Origin: Anisodus tanguticus
Lineage: Eukaryota; Streptophyta; Magnoliopsida; Solanales; Solanaceae
NCBI GenBank assembly: GCA_034509755.1
Contig: CM067555.1
Span: 46,396,255-46,460,254 of the forward strand
Direction: 5' to 3'
DNA: 64,000 nucleotides
Shown here: positions 11,082 to 23,193 of the stretch, one piece after another
Layout of the letters: each line of letters opens with the position of its first letter
How positions within the stretch are numbered: the first letter of the stretch is position 1
The notes under the pieces: generated by a model
The model's database searches: none
Seen by the model: only the letters and a program-made list of their open reading frames with translations
Told to the model about the DNA's origin: nothing
Made by a program: the position numbers and the translations under genes

Positions 11082-11958
11082 CTATCCGCCACCCCTGTCG
11101 CCGTGTTGCTGCCACTGTCCACCACCGGAGTTGGTGTTGCCGCCATTACCGCCGCTATCGGAATTTCGGTGGCCTCCACCTTTGTTATTTCCGCGATTTC
11201 CACCCTTATTTTTATTGTTATGATGTCCTTTTTGTCCTTTATTTTGTTGAGAGGGGTCAAAAAAATTACCATCATGTGAATGAGTGGCAAGCATGGCGGA
11301 ATTTGAAGTAGTTGAGGCCTTTTTCACCAAACCCGACTATTCAAATACAAGCATGGACCTTGGTTGATAAAATTGTGCTAGAGGATTACTTTGACGGATT
11401 AGAGTTCCCACGCCGTTATACGTATCGGTGAGATCGGCGACCAATTGTAAGACTAACCGGTTACTTCCGGTTATTAGTAACCGGTGAACCAACGTTTCTT
11501 AATTGTTCGGCCAACACTTTGAGTCGTTGACAATATGTAGAAACATTTGGAAAGTCCGCCATGTCAATGGTTGAGAACTCTTGTTCCAATGTAACAGCGC
11601 GAGAGTTTTGGTTATCTTGAAAAATATCTCGCAAGCGTTCCCACGCCGACATGGCTGTGGAATCCGGTTCCATTATCGTATGCAACAAGTCCGTGGAGAT
11701 TGTTGTATAAATCCAACCAAGGACTGTGGCATCAAGTGTATCCCACAATTCCTTGTCTGCATCGTTTGTTATGCTTTTCCCTTTACCATCTTTTGGAGGA
11801 ATTATATGATGAAGAACTTTATGAGCAAGACAACATATTTTGAACAATTCTGCCCATGTCACATAATGAGCGGTTTCCATTTCTAGTTTGATGGAAACAT
11901 GTGTTTTGATGTTTGAGACAGCAAGAGCAGGGTGAAATGATGATTTGATTTCAGACAT
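11082..11958 (-). pseudogene. Copia gag (two frames)
   Basis: The frame 11958-11461 encodes a copia gag N-terminus, with WAELFKICCLAHKVLHHIIP, DKELWDTLDATVLGWIYTTI, AWERLRDIFQDNQNSRAVTL and YCQRLKVLAEQLRNVGSPV. A second frame, 11330-11082, is the low-complexity Gly/Asn/His-rich C-terminal part. They are separated by a break around 11460-11330. The start ATG (11956-11958) is about 150 bp inside the right LTR, the normal place for gag. Confidence 0.88.
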
Positions 11959-12108
11959 AATTGGTTGTGATGAAAGATAATCAATAATGGAGTAAGAGAG
12001 AAAAAAATTAAAGAAATTTCGGCCAACTAGGGTTCTAGGGAGGAAGATGACCGAAAATTTGGAAGAAAATAAACTAATTTTAGATCTTTCCTTAAGCTCT
12101 TGATACCA

Positions 12109-12333
12109 TGTAAGACTTTGAAAGTATTTTTCTCAATGTATTCATCCTTCAAGGGTACAATATATACACCATATACATGTAATTAGGAAGAGTCAATCAT
12201 GCCTAATCAATTCCTAATAATCTTCTACCTAATTAACATAATATTCCTAATTAACATTTTACTACCTACCATATATAAAATGATACTACATTAATACATA
12301 ATAATAATAATATGATTGCATAATATTCTAACA
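12109..12333 (-). repeat. Right (5') LTR of the copia element
   Basis: 225-bp LTR matching 7470-7691; it contains one extra AAT triplet near its right end. The tRNA-Met-type primer-binding site lies immediately to its left on the minus strand. Confidence 0.93.
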
Positions 12334-12338
12334 ATTAC

Positions 12339-12770
12339 AACATGAACAACATAATGTGGAAGTCCACAACATCGGGTTAACCAAGAACTGAGAGGGGTCT
12401 AACTTTAATACCATGTTAAGAAAATGAATCTTGCTTCTAACTCGACCCAAAAACTTTAGCTCATCATTTGAGAATCGCCTGAGACCATATAAAAAGACTG
12501 TCTTATTCCCTCATCTAATATGGGACACCTAACAATGACGACACGCCTAAAAGTGGATATTAGAGCGTGAACAACTTAATATGGAGGTCTAACATTGGAT
12601 TAAACAATAACTAAGAAGGGTCTAGCTCTATATCATGTTGAGAAAATGAAATTCAACCTAACTCAACCTCCAAAGGCTAACTTTATGAGGGGAGGAACTA
12701 AGGATTGTCTGAAGACCATATAAAGAGGCAACAATCCATTGTCTCAATCAATGTGAAGCATTAAACATGT
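12339..12770. repeat. Tandem repeat of about 230 bp that the copia element landed in
   Basis: If the copia element is removed, 7390-7469 joins 12339-12486 as one unit. A second unit follows at 12487-12721 and part of a third at 12722-12770. Shared marks are ATGTGGGA.ACTTAACA, ACAACATAATGTGGA/ACAACTTAATATGGA, GAGAGGGGTCTAAC/AGAAGGGTCTAGC, ACCATGTTAAGAAAATG/ATCATGTTGAGAAAATG and GAGACCATATAAA. No coding potential is seen. Confidence 0.7.
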
Positions 12771-13291
12771 TTGACCAATATTCTTAAGAAATTGTTTAAA
12801 TCCCTAAAAAGTGAATTAGCTACTGATTACGAGCTGACTACCTTGATAAATAACCTGAATATGCATAGGACATGATTGTTAATGAAGTTAGTGAAAATCA
12901 TGAAAGATCTGAGTTTGAATTCCAACCAATAAAAAAAGCATTTGGTGATTTTCCCCCCACTTGTTTATGCCGTGATGAGCAAAGTTACTTGATATCTATA
13001 TTTATAGGAGATAGCAAGTGACTAATGAATAGTGCATGCTGATCAAACACCTCCATTATAAAAGAAATATATGATAAAGAGTTTATATGTTGACAAAAGG
13101 TTTTTAATTCCTCTAACTAGAGGAGAGAAAAAAGCTTAAAGTAAATCACATACAAAAGATATAAGAAAGCAAGTTAGCAAAAGGGTAAGCTTTGTAAAAC
13201 CAATCTCCTAGCACAACTATTTTATGGGACTTCAATCACCTTTAATTTGTCTCTCTCCAACTTAATATGAGATGCTACCTCTCATATCATC
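12771..13291. other. Intergenic between two LTR elements
   Basis: No supported gene, RNA or repeat found between the tandem repeat and the next element. Confidence 0.45.
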
Positions 13292-13296
13292 ATAAT

Positions 13297-14279
13297 TGAT
13301 GGAATTGACTCCTAAATAGACACGCGGGGTAGGGGGGATGGGGGGGGGGGGGGGGGAATTGGGTATCCAACTATTTTCGCCTAATTTAAACTTTTACTAA
13401 GTTTTCTGACTATTCCGTAAGTTCGTTCCAACTTAATTTTCAGACTTATAAAAGCAGCAAAGAAACGAAAATATTGCGCAAGAGATTTATACGTGGAAAA
13501 CCATCCAGGCTCGAATGGACCTACACCCCCTGTAGAATTTCGACTAAACTTCACTAAAACACCAAGCCAAAGTGGATTACCCCCCGCAATTCAAAGAGCC
13601 TACCCCTAAGCCCTTACAACAATCCTAGACTGTTGCTACCCTTTCAAGCTACCGTTAGCTTGAAACAAAAACAACAAACTTTGAAGGTATTTTCTAACCT
13701 CAACAATGCTTCTAAGAAAGCTGATGAGAGATTATAATTCAAACCTATTACATTCAATAGAGTTGACACAAAAGAGAATATGTTTCACATATGGAACAGA
13801 CCCCGGAATAGACGCAGACACTGACCCAACTCTATTTCTTAATTCAGACTTATTCCGCTTGGACCTCAGAGAGAAATTGGTTGTTGAAGCATTCGTGAAT
13901 GCTTGAGTTTCTAGAACGTCAATGAACTTCTTTTATAGATGTATACGCACATACGATCTTGTTAGAGTCCAAGTAGAAGAGGGATATCAAGTAGAAGTCA
14001 ACCAGAACTCTTTTCCTTATCCTATTAGGATCTTGTTGACTCCTTGTTCAATCCTAACTTTTTTTTTCTGTATCACTGCAGCTAGAAAGTTAATAACAAT
14101 ATAGGATAATTATTCATATTAACTACATGGTAATTTAGCAATAAATTATATTCTGCTAGACAACAAATTATTGCTAAATTCCTTTTTTCTTATCCTTATT
14201 ATTTGTTGACAATCTATTAATAAAACACAATTTCAGGACAAGCGTATTTTATTTATCATCATCAAAATCGTACTCAACA
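13297..14279 (-). repeat. Left (3') LTR of the gag-only element
   Basis: 983 bp, homologous to 18168-19019 over its whole length except for an extra segment around 13850-14000 and a G-run at 13340-13356. Confidence 0.88.
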
Positions 14280-16300
14280 AATTTTCCCTTTTTAATGATA
14301 ACAAATAAAATTTGCTTGTTGTGTTTTTTCATCCAAGACATTTCACCATTTCACACTTACAAAATTTAACTTAATAAACAAGACCTTAGATGTTCATGTG
14401 ATTTGACACAAGCACATAAATCTTCCCCCTTTTGGCATAATTAAAAAGCAAAGAAACATGCTTGAAGCAAAGGTCGAATATTTGAGATACCTAACTCACC
14501 ACCGCTGGAGCATCAAACACGAAAGAGACAAGGCATTTGAATTTCCACATATGCAATCTGTTGATATTGGTCATCCTTAAAAGTTCATCACAAACAAGAA
14601 TAGAACAAAAAGAAGGATTAGAAGTAGCAGTTAATTACATCCAACAAATAATGGCCAAGTACTAATATTATTCAAAGAAACAAGGAAAAACATGATTAGA
14701 TCGGGACAATAGTGTGGTCAGGTGGTAGGTTTCGTGAAGTAGGGCAGCAGGTGGGGCATGTGGCTGAGTTAAAATTTGGAGCAAAGCAAGGAGGTTATTA
14801 TGCTCATTTCATAAATTTTTCTAAACATGAAATGATCCTACTGAACTTAAACAATCATTACTCAAAGACAATAATTTCTTGACAAAGCAGTGCTATCTAA
14901 GAAGTATCAGTATTGGCCTGAGAGCCTGCTGGAACACTGAAAGGAACAGAGTCAACAGTGTGTTCCGTCCCAGCTGATTTTCTCTAAATAAGTCAACTTC
15001 TTATACTCAATGAATTTGTGATAAAGAATCAATAATATCTCCCCCAACACAATTGTATATAAAGAAGTCAGATTCACCTCCACGTTATTTTTCATAATCA
15101 TCTCCAATTTTTTTTTGTGTTTTTCTTCCATTTTCGTTTTAACTATTCTTTTCTCATTTTCCACCTTTTTTTCTTTTTTTATTCCTCCTTAATGTTAAAC
15201 TCCTTTTTCATAGAAGATTCATTCTCCACCTCTAGCTCCTAAGAGAACTCAGTTTCCAGTGAAAATTGTCTTTGGGTTTTGACTTCTTGCACATGTTTCA
15301 CATTTATCTCAATTTGGTCTTGATTTGATTAAAAAAATAAAGGCTAATTTGGAACACATGTTGCTGGTACAAGATTGAAATAATTTGGTGGAGAAGGTTT
15401 CTTCAACATGCAATTGGGCTCTGGATCAATCAATTTAATTGAACAATATTATGACTTGGTCAAAATTTGAGATGGATACCTGACTCAACTCCTCCTGGTT
15501 CATCCTCGCATGTGTGCATCAATCTTGGACAATAAGGGCAATATCAACAGACATTATATTAGAGAAGAAAAAAATTCTCGTGCTATGTGAGTGTGCATTT
15601 TGCTGCACAGATATTGAGCTAGGTATTAATTTATTCTTGACCCATCATCCAATAATGTTTTCTTCAAAAATAAATACTTTTCTAACCAATCATTGAAGGG
15701 AGAGTCATGTACTTATTGCTTAGTTTATCTATATCATCCTAAGTTTTTCTTTTAAATGTTCTCTACTTAGTGCTTCTAGGGCCTTAAGTTCAGCTCCTAT
15801 GTGTTTTCACTATTTTGTTCATTGTTAATGTCTGAAACAGTGTCAGGGGTCGTTCCATATCCTGCATTTGTTTCTGTCTCAAGACTTGTTCCCCTGAATG
15901 TTCCAGACCATGCTCAAGTGTAGAAGGACCAAACCTAGGGTTCGTTCCATCGACTGTTCCTTCGGACTGAACATGTATACTTACCTTTTTTTTGAGTTTT
16001 GGTTGAGATCTGTCTCGAAGTTATTATCATCATCATGCATATTCTTCTCAACAAAACACTAGACTCATCAAATGATATAATCAATTTTTTCATTCACAAT
16101 CAAGTATACCGAATCTATAGAGTGGAGAACGACTTACCTATCTTACCTTTTTCAATGAATATACGTTTCTTTCTAAATGTCACACTCCCTTCTCTGTAGG
16201 CTGTTAGTGAGAGATTTTTTTTTTCATTCATGTGCTTTGAGAAACCAATATACAAATTCAAGTACTATCATTGGTTGCTTTTTCTCACCTTATCCTGCAA
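14280..16300. other. Non-coding interior of the gag-only element
   Basis: About 2 kb where pol should be. The longest frames are short, Lys/Glu-rich and without family motifs. I see none of the copia signatures (DSGA protease, HHCC, YVDD, DADWAG). This is either a deletion derivative or original non-autonomous filler. Confidence 0.6.
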
Positions 16301-16307
16301 AACTAGA

Positions 16308-18110
16308 TTAAGTGTTAGACTTAGAAATCCAAACTTGTTTGGGTACCCTTCCTCGTGAAACATTATAAAGCATATCTCTTCTAACCCATTTAACAATATT
16401 TCCATTTTTCTCGAGAGCTTTTATTCTGGCCAAACATTCATACTTGTAGTGTCCCGTGTGTCCACAATGGCTACATAATCGATATTCGGACAAGCCAACA
16501 TATTTGTTTTTGATATCCCATCTAGACCTCTTAATTTTGTATCCAAGACCATTACGACATTTGTTGTGATGTTCATTTAACCAGTTTAAAGCTTCGGTGA
16601 ATTTATTTCATTTTTTGGTCATTGCAAGTTTAGAGTTGACATTTTTCAAAGTCTCTTGAACCTTTGAATTTTTTCTAACTTCATTATTAAGATCATATTT
16701 CAGAGTAGTAATTTCAGATTCAAGAGATTTTTTATCAATGCTAACTTGACTCTTGCTCACAATTTGAATTTTCTTAAGATCAAGAATTTCAGCTTTCTGA
16801 GACGACATTGTTTCATCCAATGTGTTATTTTCATCTCTGAGTGTTCCATTAGCGTTTTCAAGTTCAGTTTTATTCTTTTAAAAAGCTTTGCAATCAGATT
16901 TTAAACTTGAAACAGTTTTAGCCAATTCATTTCTTTCAACGCTCACAAATGCAATTCATCCATTAATGAATGTAAAAGCTTCACTACTTTATTCTTATAT
17001 AAGTTGTGAACATGAGCCTTAAGTTGATCGTGACTTACCTCAGAGGATTCATCATCAGACGCAGAGTCGCTCCTATCCATGAGAGCTATCATTCCATCGC
17101 CTTCACTTTCATCACTTGATTCTTCATCAGAGGTTTCTCCTCGGGTTTCCTTCATGACCTTTTTAAAGGCCTTTGAAGCAATTTTTGTTGCTTCTTGAAA
17201 TTTTAGCATTTCTTCTTTTGTTCTTCCTTTAACAAGGGACAATCTTTAATCATGTGGTCAAGTTTTCCACACTTAAAACACCCATTGAAGTGAGCCTTTT
17301 CATTTGATTTGCCTTTGTTGCGAGTTTTTCTTTTTTCAGAATTTTCTTTCTTGAAGTACTTTTTGTACCTACGAACAAACATAGCCATTTCCTCATCATC
17401 AGAGTCAGAATCATTTTTTGTAGCTTTTAAGGCTAAGATATGCTCCACTTTGGGTTCCTCCTTGATCTGATCAATCTTCTTAAGTTTGTATGTTTGCAGG
17501 TTACCAATTAAATCATCCATTTGTATTATGCTCATCTGCTTGGCTTCCTCAATAGCTATGACTTTGGGCTCCCATGAAGCGTGAAAAATTCTCAAGATTT
17601 TCTTGACATGTTCCTCAGTAGTAAACATTTTTCCAAGAGACTTAAGCTCATTAGTTATGTGAGTAAATCTGGTAAACATATCATTAATTGATTCCTTTTT
17701 ACCCATGGCGAAGAATTCATGTTTTCTTATGAACATATCAATTCTGTATTGTTTTACCTGAGATGTACCTTCATGAGCCAATTTCAGAGAGTCCCAAATT
17801 TCTTTGGCACTAGCGCATCCTGAGATTCTATTGTACTCGTCGATTCCCAATCTTGATCGCTTTTGCGTTCTTCTCCATCATTCTAAAATCATTAGCATCA
17901 AATTCCTCTTCGGTTTTGGGAGCTTTTGTGCCACCGGCTTTGGTCTTGGTGGGAACTAACGGGCCTTTTATTGTGATTAGCCAAAACTGATAGTCCTCAG
18001 CTTTCAGATAAATTTCCATACGATTCTTCCACAGACTGTAGTGCTACCCGTTAAATAGATGAGGCCTAGTGCTGGACTGATCCTCTAGTAGTACTATTTG
18101 TGAAGTCATT
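16308..18110 (-). pseudogene. SIRE-type copia gag (several frames)
   Basis: Minus-strand frames read through a gag: MEIYLKAEDYQFWLITIKGP (18019), then from 17850 ISGCASAKEIWDSLKLAHEG, TSQVKQYRIDMFIRKHEFF, MFTRFTHITNELKSLGK and the zinc knuckle CFKCGKLDHMIKDC. An acidic stretch ETSDEESSDESEGDG follows at 17242-16943, then a coiled-coil-like Lys/Glu region at 16820-16608. A second CCHC knuckle, CSHCGHTGHYKYEC, lies at 16493-16308. Long gags with acidic and coiled-coil regions are known from SIRE/Maximus elements. Frameshifts separate the parts, so it is probably inactive. Confidence 0.82.
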
Positions 18111-18167
18111 TTTACAGATCTCTCGAATGGGTTAACCTAGACATGAGCAATCCGCTCTGATACCAAT

Positions 18168-19019
18168 TGATAGAATTTACTCTTAGATAGACACAATAGG
18201 GGGGAGGAAGGGGTGAATTGGGTCTCCAATAATTTTCGCCTAACTTAAATTTTTATTAAGTTTTCTGATTTTATGGAACAGTCATAGACTCTGTTCCATA
18301 AGTGCGTTCCAACTTAGTTTTCAGACTTACAAAAATAGCAAAGAAATGGAAATATTGCGTAAGATATTTATACGTGGAAAACCATCCAGGCTCGAATGGA
18401 TGTAAAAACCACGACCTACACCCCTGTAGGATTTCAACTAAACTTCACTAAAACACCGAACTAAAGTGGATTACCCCCGCAATCCAAAGTGCCTACCCCT
18501 AATCCCTTACAATAATCCTAGATTGTTTCTATCCTTTCAAGCAGTCGTTAGCTTGAAACAAAAACAACAAACTATGAAAGTGTTTCCTAACCTCAACAAT
18601 GCTTCTAAGAAAGCTGATAAGAGATTATAATTCAAAGCTATTACATTCACTAGAGTTGACACAAAAGAGAATATGTTTTGCCTATGGAATAGACCCTGGA
18701 ACAAATGCAGACACTGACCCAACTCTATTTCGTATTTTAGAAGTGAACAGAACTCCTTTCCTTATCCGGTTAGGATCTTGACTCCTTGTTCAATCATAAC
18801 TTCTTTTTCTATATCCCTGCAGCTGGAAACTTAATAATAATATAGGATAATTATTCATATTAATCACATGGTAATTTAGCAATAATTATATTCTGCTAGA
18901 CAATAAATTATTGATAAATTTCTTTTTTCTTATCCTTATTAGTTCTTGACAATCTATGAATAAAACACAATTTCGGGACAAACGTATTTTATTTATCATC
19001 ATCAAAATCGTACTCAACA
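18168..19019 (-). repeat. Right (5') LTR of the gag-only element
   Basis: 852 bp; homologous to the left LTR but lacks about 145 bp of its middle. Confidence 0.88.
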
Positions 19020-19024
19020 ATAAT

Positions 19025-20450
19025 TAATAATCCAATTTTTCATTTAGATCACCACTTCTCACTTCTCTAATTTTGAGTTCTAGTTACATCTTGGATGATT
19101 TATTTAAGAAAATCAATAAAATACACCTTAACGAAATTGGGAATAGAGTTTATAGCCGTGTAATAATAATTACAAGTACTAACTATTTTCTTCTCATGAC
19201 CCCTCTTGTGAATTACACTAAGTATGTTGTTGTACTAATTATTTTCTAACCATTAGAGTTGGATGGAGCCTTTTATCCAATGGGTTCAATCGAACAGGGG
19301 CAGATCCTATGCTTTGCATCAAGTTCATTCAAACCCGATATTTTCAACCTGAAGTATAGTTTTTTATATGAAAATTTGCAAAAATAAATCAACAAATATT
19401 ATATTAGAATTCATAATTATAAAAGTACAATGAGTTAAGCGTTAAAACATTAAAGTTCAAATATATCAAATCAAAATCATGGATTCAGTTCTGTGTGAAA
19501 GATGACTAAACTTTCAAGAAATATAAAATTATCATAATCTCAAAAAATACAATGAACTTAGTTTCATTGAATTGAGTATGCTTGTATCTGTGATAGCATC
19601 GACTATATCAGAAATATCAATAAACCAGATAATTGCAATTGTTCACGATAGTCTTTTAGCTTAGTATATGTTAGTTCATTACTTCATTATCCTTCTTACT
19701 AACTAAAATTAAAGAATAACTAGATATGTTCTGCTAAAATGGGAATAAGCTAAGGTTATAAACTTATAATCTGATGATATGTTCTGCTAAAATGGGAATA
19801 AGCTAAGGTTAAGAACTTATAATCTGATGATCGAGTCGATTTCATAATTATAAGCTCATCTCATACATGATCCTATCAATAAATAGAGTTACAATACTCT
19901 CATTTTGAAAAGGGATCACTCTGACCTATCTAAATATTGATATTATGTTTACATATAAATTCTTACATCGTACGTCAAATTCTATTTAGGATGAGGAATA
20001 CGTGTCATGGTCTTGTTTTCTACATTCTCTATTGAGATAAAAAAAAATATAAGATTGAACTCATCAAATTCAAATTCGGATCAAACTTTGCCTTTAACAC
20101 ATTAGATGCTATATGGAATCAAGGTAACTTAACACATGAAGTTGCTCAACACCAATCAAGAACATGCAAAAATCAACAACATTATTTTTATATAAATATA
20201 AAAGAGAATAAACAGTTGTTGCTTTGATCCTCTTTGAACACAATGTCAAAAGAATGTTCTCCAACCCTTTTGTTCCTTCGGTGAGAAAATGACTAAAGAA
20301 GTGAAACACTAACAAAAGTTTAGAAAAGGGTAGCTAAATGCTCAAAATCCATTAACTCTAAAAGATAAAGAGAAAGAGATAGAGAATAAATACTGCATTA
20401 ATTAATTGTTCTCTCAATATACTCCTTTGATTTAACTTCTATACTATTAT
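19025..20450. other. AT-rich intergenic with a 53-bp tandem duplication
   Basis: No gene seen. A repeat-like block (GGGGCAGATCC... to GGATTCAGTTCTG) covers about 19297-19495. Positions 19723-19775 and 19776-19828 are an almost perfect tandem pair of a 53-bp unit beginning GATATGTTCTGCTAAAATGG. Confidence 0.6.
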
Positions 20451-20757
20451 ATATGTTTGGCCATAAAAATTATTTACTTTTTTACGGAATATTTTTTTAC
20501 TTTAATTTGAAAATAAGTGTTTGACCATTAATTTTCCAAATCCATTATGAAATTGTATTTTAAATTTGAAAACAGCTTATAACTTGTTTTGCAACTAATT
20601 TTTCATTTTTGAAGTTATATTTAAGTACATTCAAGCAAGAAAATTGTTTCAAATATTCTTTGCAAAAAGTATAATCAAACACAACTCCATCAATCAACTC
20701 CGGTTCCATAAATTCCAAATTAAATGAAAAATATTTAGAATCTATGGCCAAACACCT
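20451..20757. mobile_element. hAT-like MITE with GTTTGGCCATA termini
   Basis: The left end GTTTGGCCATA and the right end TATGGCCAAACACC are inverted copies enclosing about 300 bp of AT-rich non-coding sequence. This is the form of a common Solanaceae MITE. The precise target duplication was not resolved. Confidence 0.55.
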
Positions 20758-23190
20758 ACTTAATGTAAAAAATTTCACACGATTAGATTACCTAAATGAT
20801 AACTATAGTTAACTGCCAATAAAAAGTAGGATTAATGGTTAAAAATGTTGCAGGTTACCTGATACAACAAGTTAAAATATACTAATAGTGTAATAATTTT
20901 TTTAATCGTCAGAAGCGAAGCTAGGGGGGATGCAAGGGGGTTCATCCACAAAGTCCGAGTCATGATTTAAAGTTTATGAATTCTTAACTTGGCACCAAGT
21001 CTATAGCTCGCTTTAGTTACTTTCACAATTAAATATTTTTAAGTATTTAATGCATTACTAGTACAAACACAGAATCTAAGCAAAGGTTGCTTGGTTCTTT
21101 CGAACCCATACATAACATTGTAGCTCCGCCTCTGTTTATCCGGATCTCCTTCACTGAAAAATAACACTGTATATTTAATATCAAAATTAATTTATATATA
21201 TATACAATAGATGTTAAATCCCTTGACTTCATAGTATGTATACTTTATGTTTTGAAACCCCTTAGTGAAAGTCCTAGTTCCACCACTGCCTCCTGCCCCG
21301 GTAATAAGTTCACCAATAACACCACTAAATCAAAATATATTAATAGTGTAGAAATTCTTTATACCATCATTGTATATAAATTAATTCCATATTCCTTCTT
21401 CCCCTCTATTATAAGTACAGCAATAACACCATTGGTAGAGGGGAATCAAAGTAGTGTGTGGTCCTTTATCGTTGACAAATTAGAAAGCTAGATCTTCTTT
21501 ATGTACAGAGTTTTTTTCCTTTTCATTTCCTCTTTTTGGCCTGTGCTTTTAGTTTAAAGTTATGGTTCACTTTGTCCTATTGATAATCGTAGTAGTTTGA
21601 AAATGACCACTGTATTACACCGAATGGCAAAGGTTGCTATCAGGAGCAAGCTGGAAACACAACAAGAAACATTTTGAAAGAGCATAGATAGAGGCGAATC
21701 CAATATCAATAGTCAATGATTCAAAAAGAGTATGATCTTATCATATGTATATACGTTTTAAAATCTTTTAGCACATTCATTCTCGATCTGACTACCTGTC
21801 TATAGAGCCTCCCTAGCCACCTATAAGTGCAATCTGCATGTTGAAGAACGTAACGGTCAGAAGGGATCCAATGGTGTCCGCGGATTGTGTTATCGGAGCC
21901 GAGCCTGGAATGACCGTTAGTGGACACAAACTACTTTTCACCGGTTAGAGAAACCGTCTTTAATATATTAAGAAAAAGATGTTCACATGGGCTGGAAAGA
22001 CTTGGTCATAGAAATTTACAACACCTACGTGAAGCTGATAAATGAAAATATCATATGGATCAGAGCAAATAACAATGTCAAATCAGATCGCATATGTATG
22101 TACTTCGAACCAAAAATATGCAATAAGTTGAATTAAAATGACATAATCCACCCTAAATCCGCCTCTAAGCAGAGGCGAAGAAATATCAACTCAACCGGCG
22201 AGTATGTAGAGATTATCCTAGTATAGTACTCCGTATTTTGTTCTTAAGGATGTTGGAAATGTAAATAAAATCAAAATAAGTACGTACTAGGCTGACAACA
22301 GCGTGAATAATAAACATTTAAGACAATAAAAAAATTAGTATGTTTTTGTTTTTATAGTATGATATAAATATCAAATGTGAGTATGTTTTTATCATGTGTT
22401 ATGAGCCTGTAAAGAATGGCAACAAATATATAGATTACTCTATATTTAACTCATTCTTGTCTGTTTAAGTCTTCATTGTATTTGTGTAATGCACATCATT
22501 ATATATATATTCCAACATTTGGCAATGAGTATCAAGATTGACAAATGAAGTCAACTTTCAAGCTAAGACTTGTGAAACCATTGATCTAATAAAAAGAGAA
22601 AAAAAAGTTTCAAAATGATATCTTCTTTTGTGGACTTCCCGAATAAGTTTTTCATTTGTTTATGTGTTTTACCTTTTTATAATATTTAATAACTCATACG
22701 ATACGATGTGTTTAACATTACAAGATTTAAAGGCCATTTTGATATATTGCCCACATTTTTTGCTTAAAACCACAATATTAAAAAAAATTATATTTTCTTA
22801 ATTTTCGTGTCTAATTAAATTAATACGTACATAAAATGAAGAGGAGGGAGTAATACTTCCCAACAATTTGGTAATCTTGTCTGAATTGGATTTTCAACTT
22901 TCCTAGTCCTACTATTTCTTGTCTCCTCCTTGTTAAAATTTTACTTCATTTGAGTCTTTTCCAAATATATAAAGCTTCTTTTTCACTTCTTCCAAAAGAA
23001 AAGGGAACAAACATCAATTGTCACCGGCATTCAAAAGCAGAGAGCTATGAAGCTCTAGCTAAGTAGAGCTAGTAAATGAGAGTAAAGCATAGCGCATGTA
23101 GATTCAAGATTTGAATTTTATGAGTTACACCTCAAGTTAATATGTGAATAGTAATTGAGTTCACAATCAAATATTAATAGATATTTAGTA
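20758..23190. other. Gene-poor AT-rich region with repeat fragments
   Basis: No supported gene. Fragments of the repeat family ending in CCGCCTCT occur at about 20920-21135 and near 21290. The palindrome CGCCTCTAAGCAGAGGCG at 22159-22176 looks like two such ends abutting. Short open frames here have no recognisable family. Confidence 0.45.
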
Positions 23191-23193
23191 CAA

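Larger units (their letters stand above)
7465..12338 (-). mobile_element. Complete Ty1/copia LTR retrotransposon with ATTAC target duplication
   Basis: LTRs at 7470-7691 (222 bp) and 12109-12333 (225 bp) both start TGTAAGACTTT and end ATTCTAACA. The element is flanked by the 5-bp duplication ATTAC at 7465-7469 and 12334-12338. On the minus strand the primer-binding site next to the right LTR is TGGTATCAAGAGC (initiator-tRNA-Met type), and a polypurine tract GCGAGGGAG sits next to the left LTR. By eye I count about six substitutions and one 3-bp indel between the LTRs. Coding order gag, protease, integrase, RT, RNase H is typical of copia. Several frame breaks make it non-autonomous now. Confidence 0.95.
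13292..19024 (-). mobile_element. Gag-only LTR element (TR-GAG-like), SIRE-like gag, ATAAT target duplication
   Basis: LTRs at 13297-14279 and 18168-19019 start TGATGGAATT/TGATAGAATT and end AATCGTACTCAACA. The 5-bp duplication ATAAT flanks the element (13292-13296 and 19020-19024). A primer-binding site for tRNA-Met (TTGGTATCAGAGCGG on the minus strand) touches the right LTR. The polypurine tract AAAAAGGGAAAATT touches the left one, and a second purine tract lies at 14422-14435. The interior codes only for gag-like protein; I find no protease, integrase, RT or RNase H signature in 14280-16300. The left LTR holds about 145 bp that the right one lacks (about 13850-14000) and a run of 17 G at 13340-13356. 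Confidence 0.85.

Noticed and set aside
13340..13356. Run of 17 G (and a 15-C run at 31428-31442)
   Set aside because: Homopolymer runs; the length may be a sequencing effect, and no functional claim is justified.
14952..15164. Lys/Glu-rich 70-aa frame in the gag-only element
   Set aside because: Low-complexity, no match to pol or env-like proteins.
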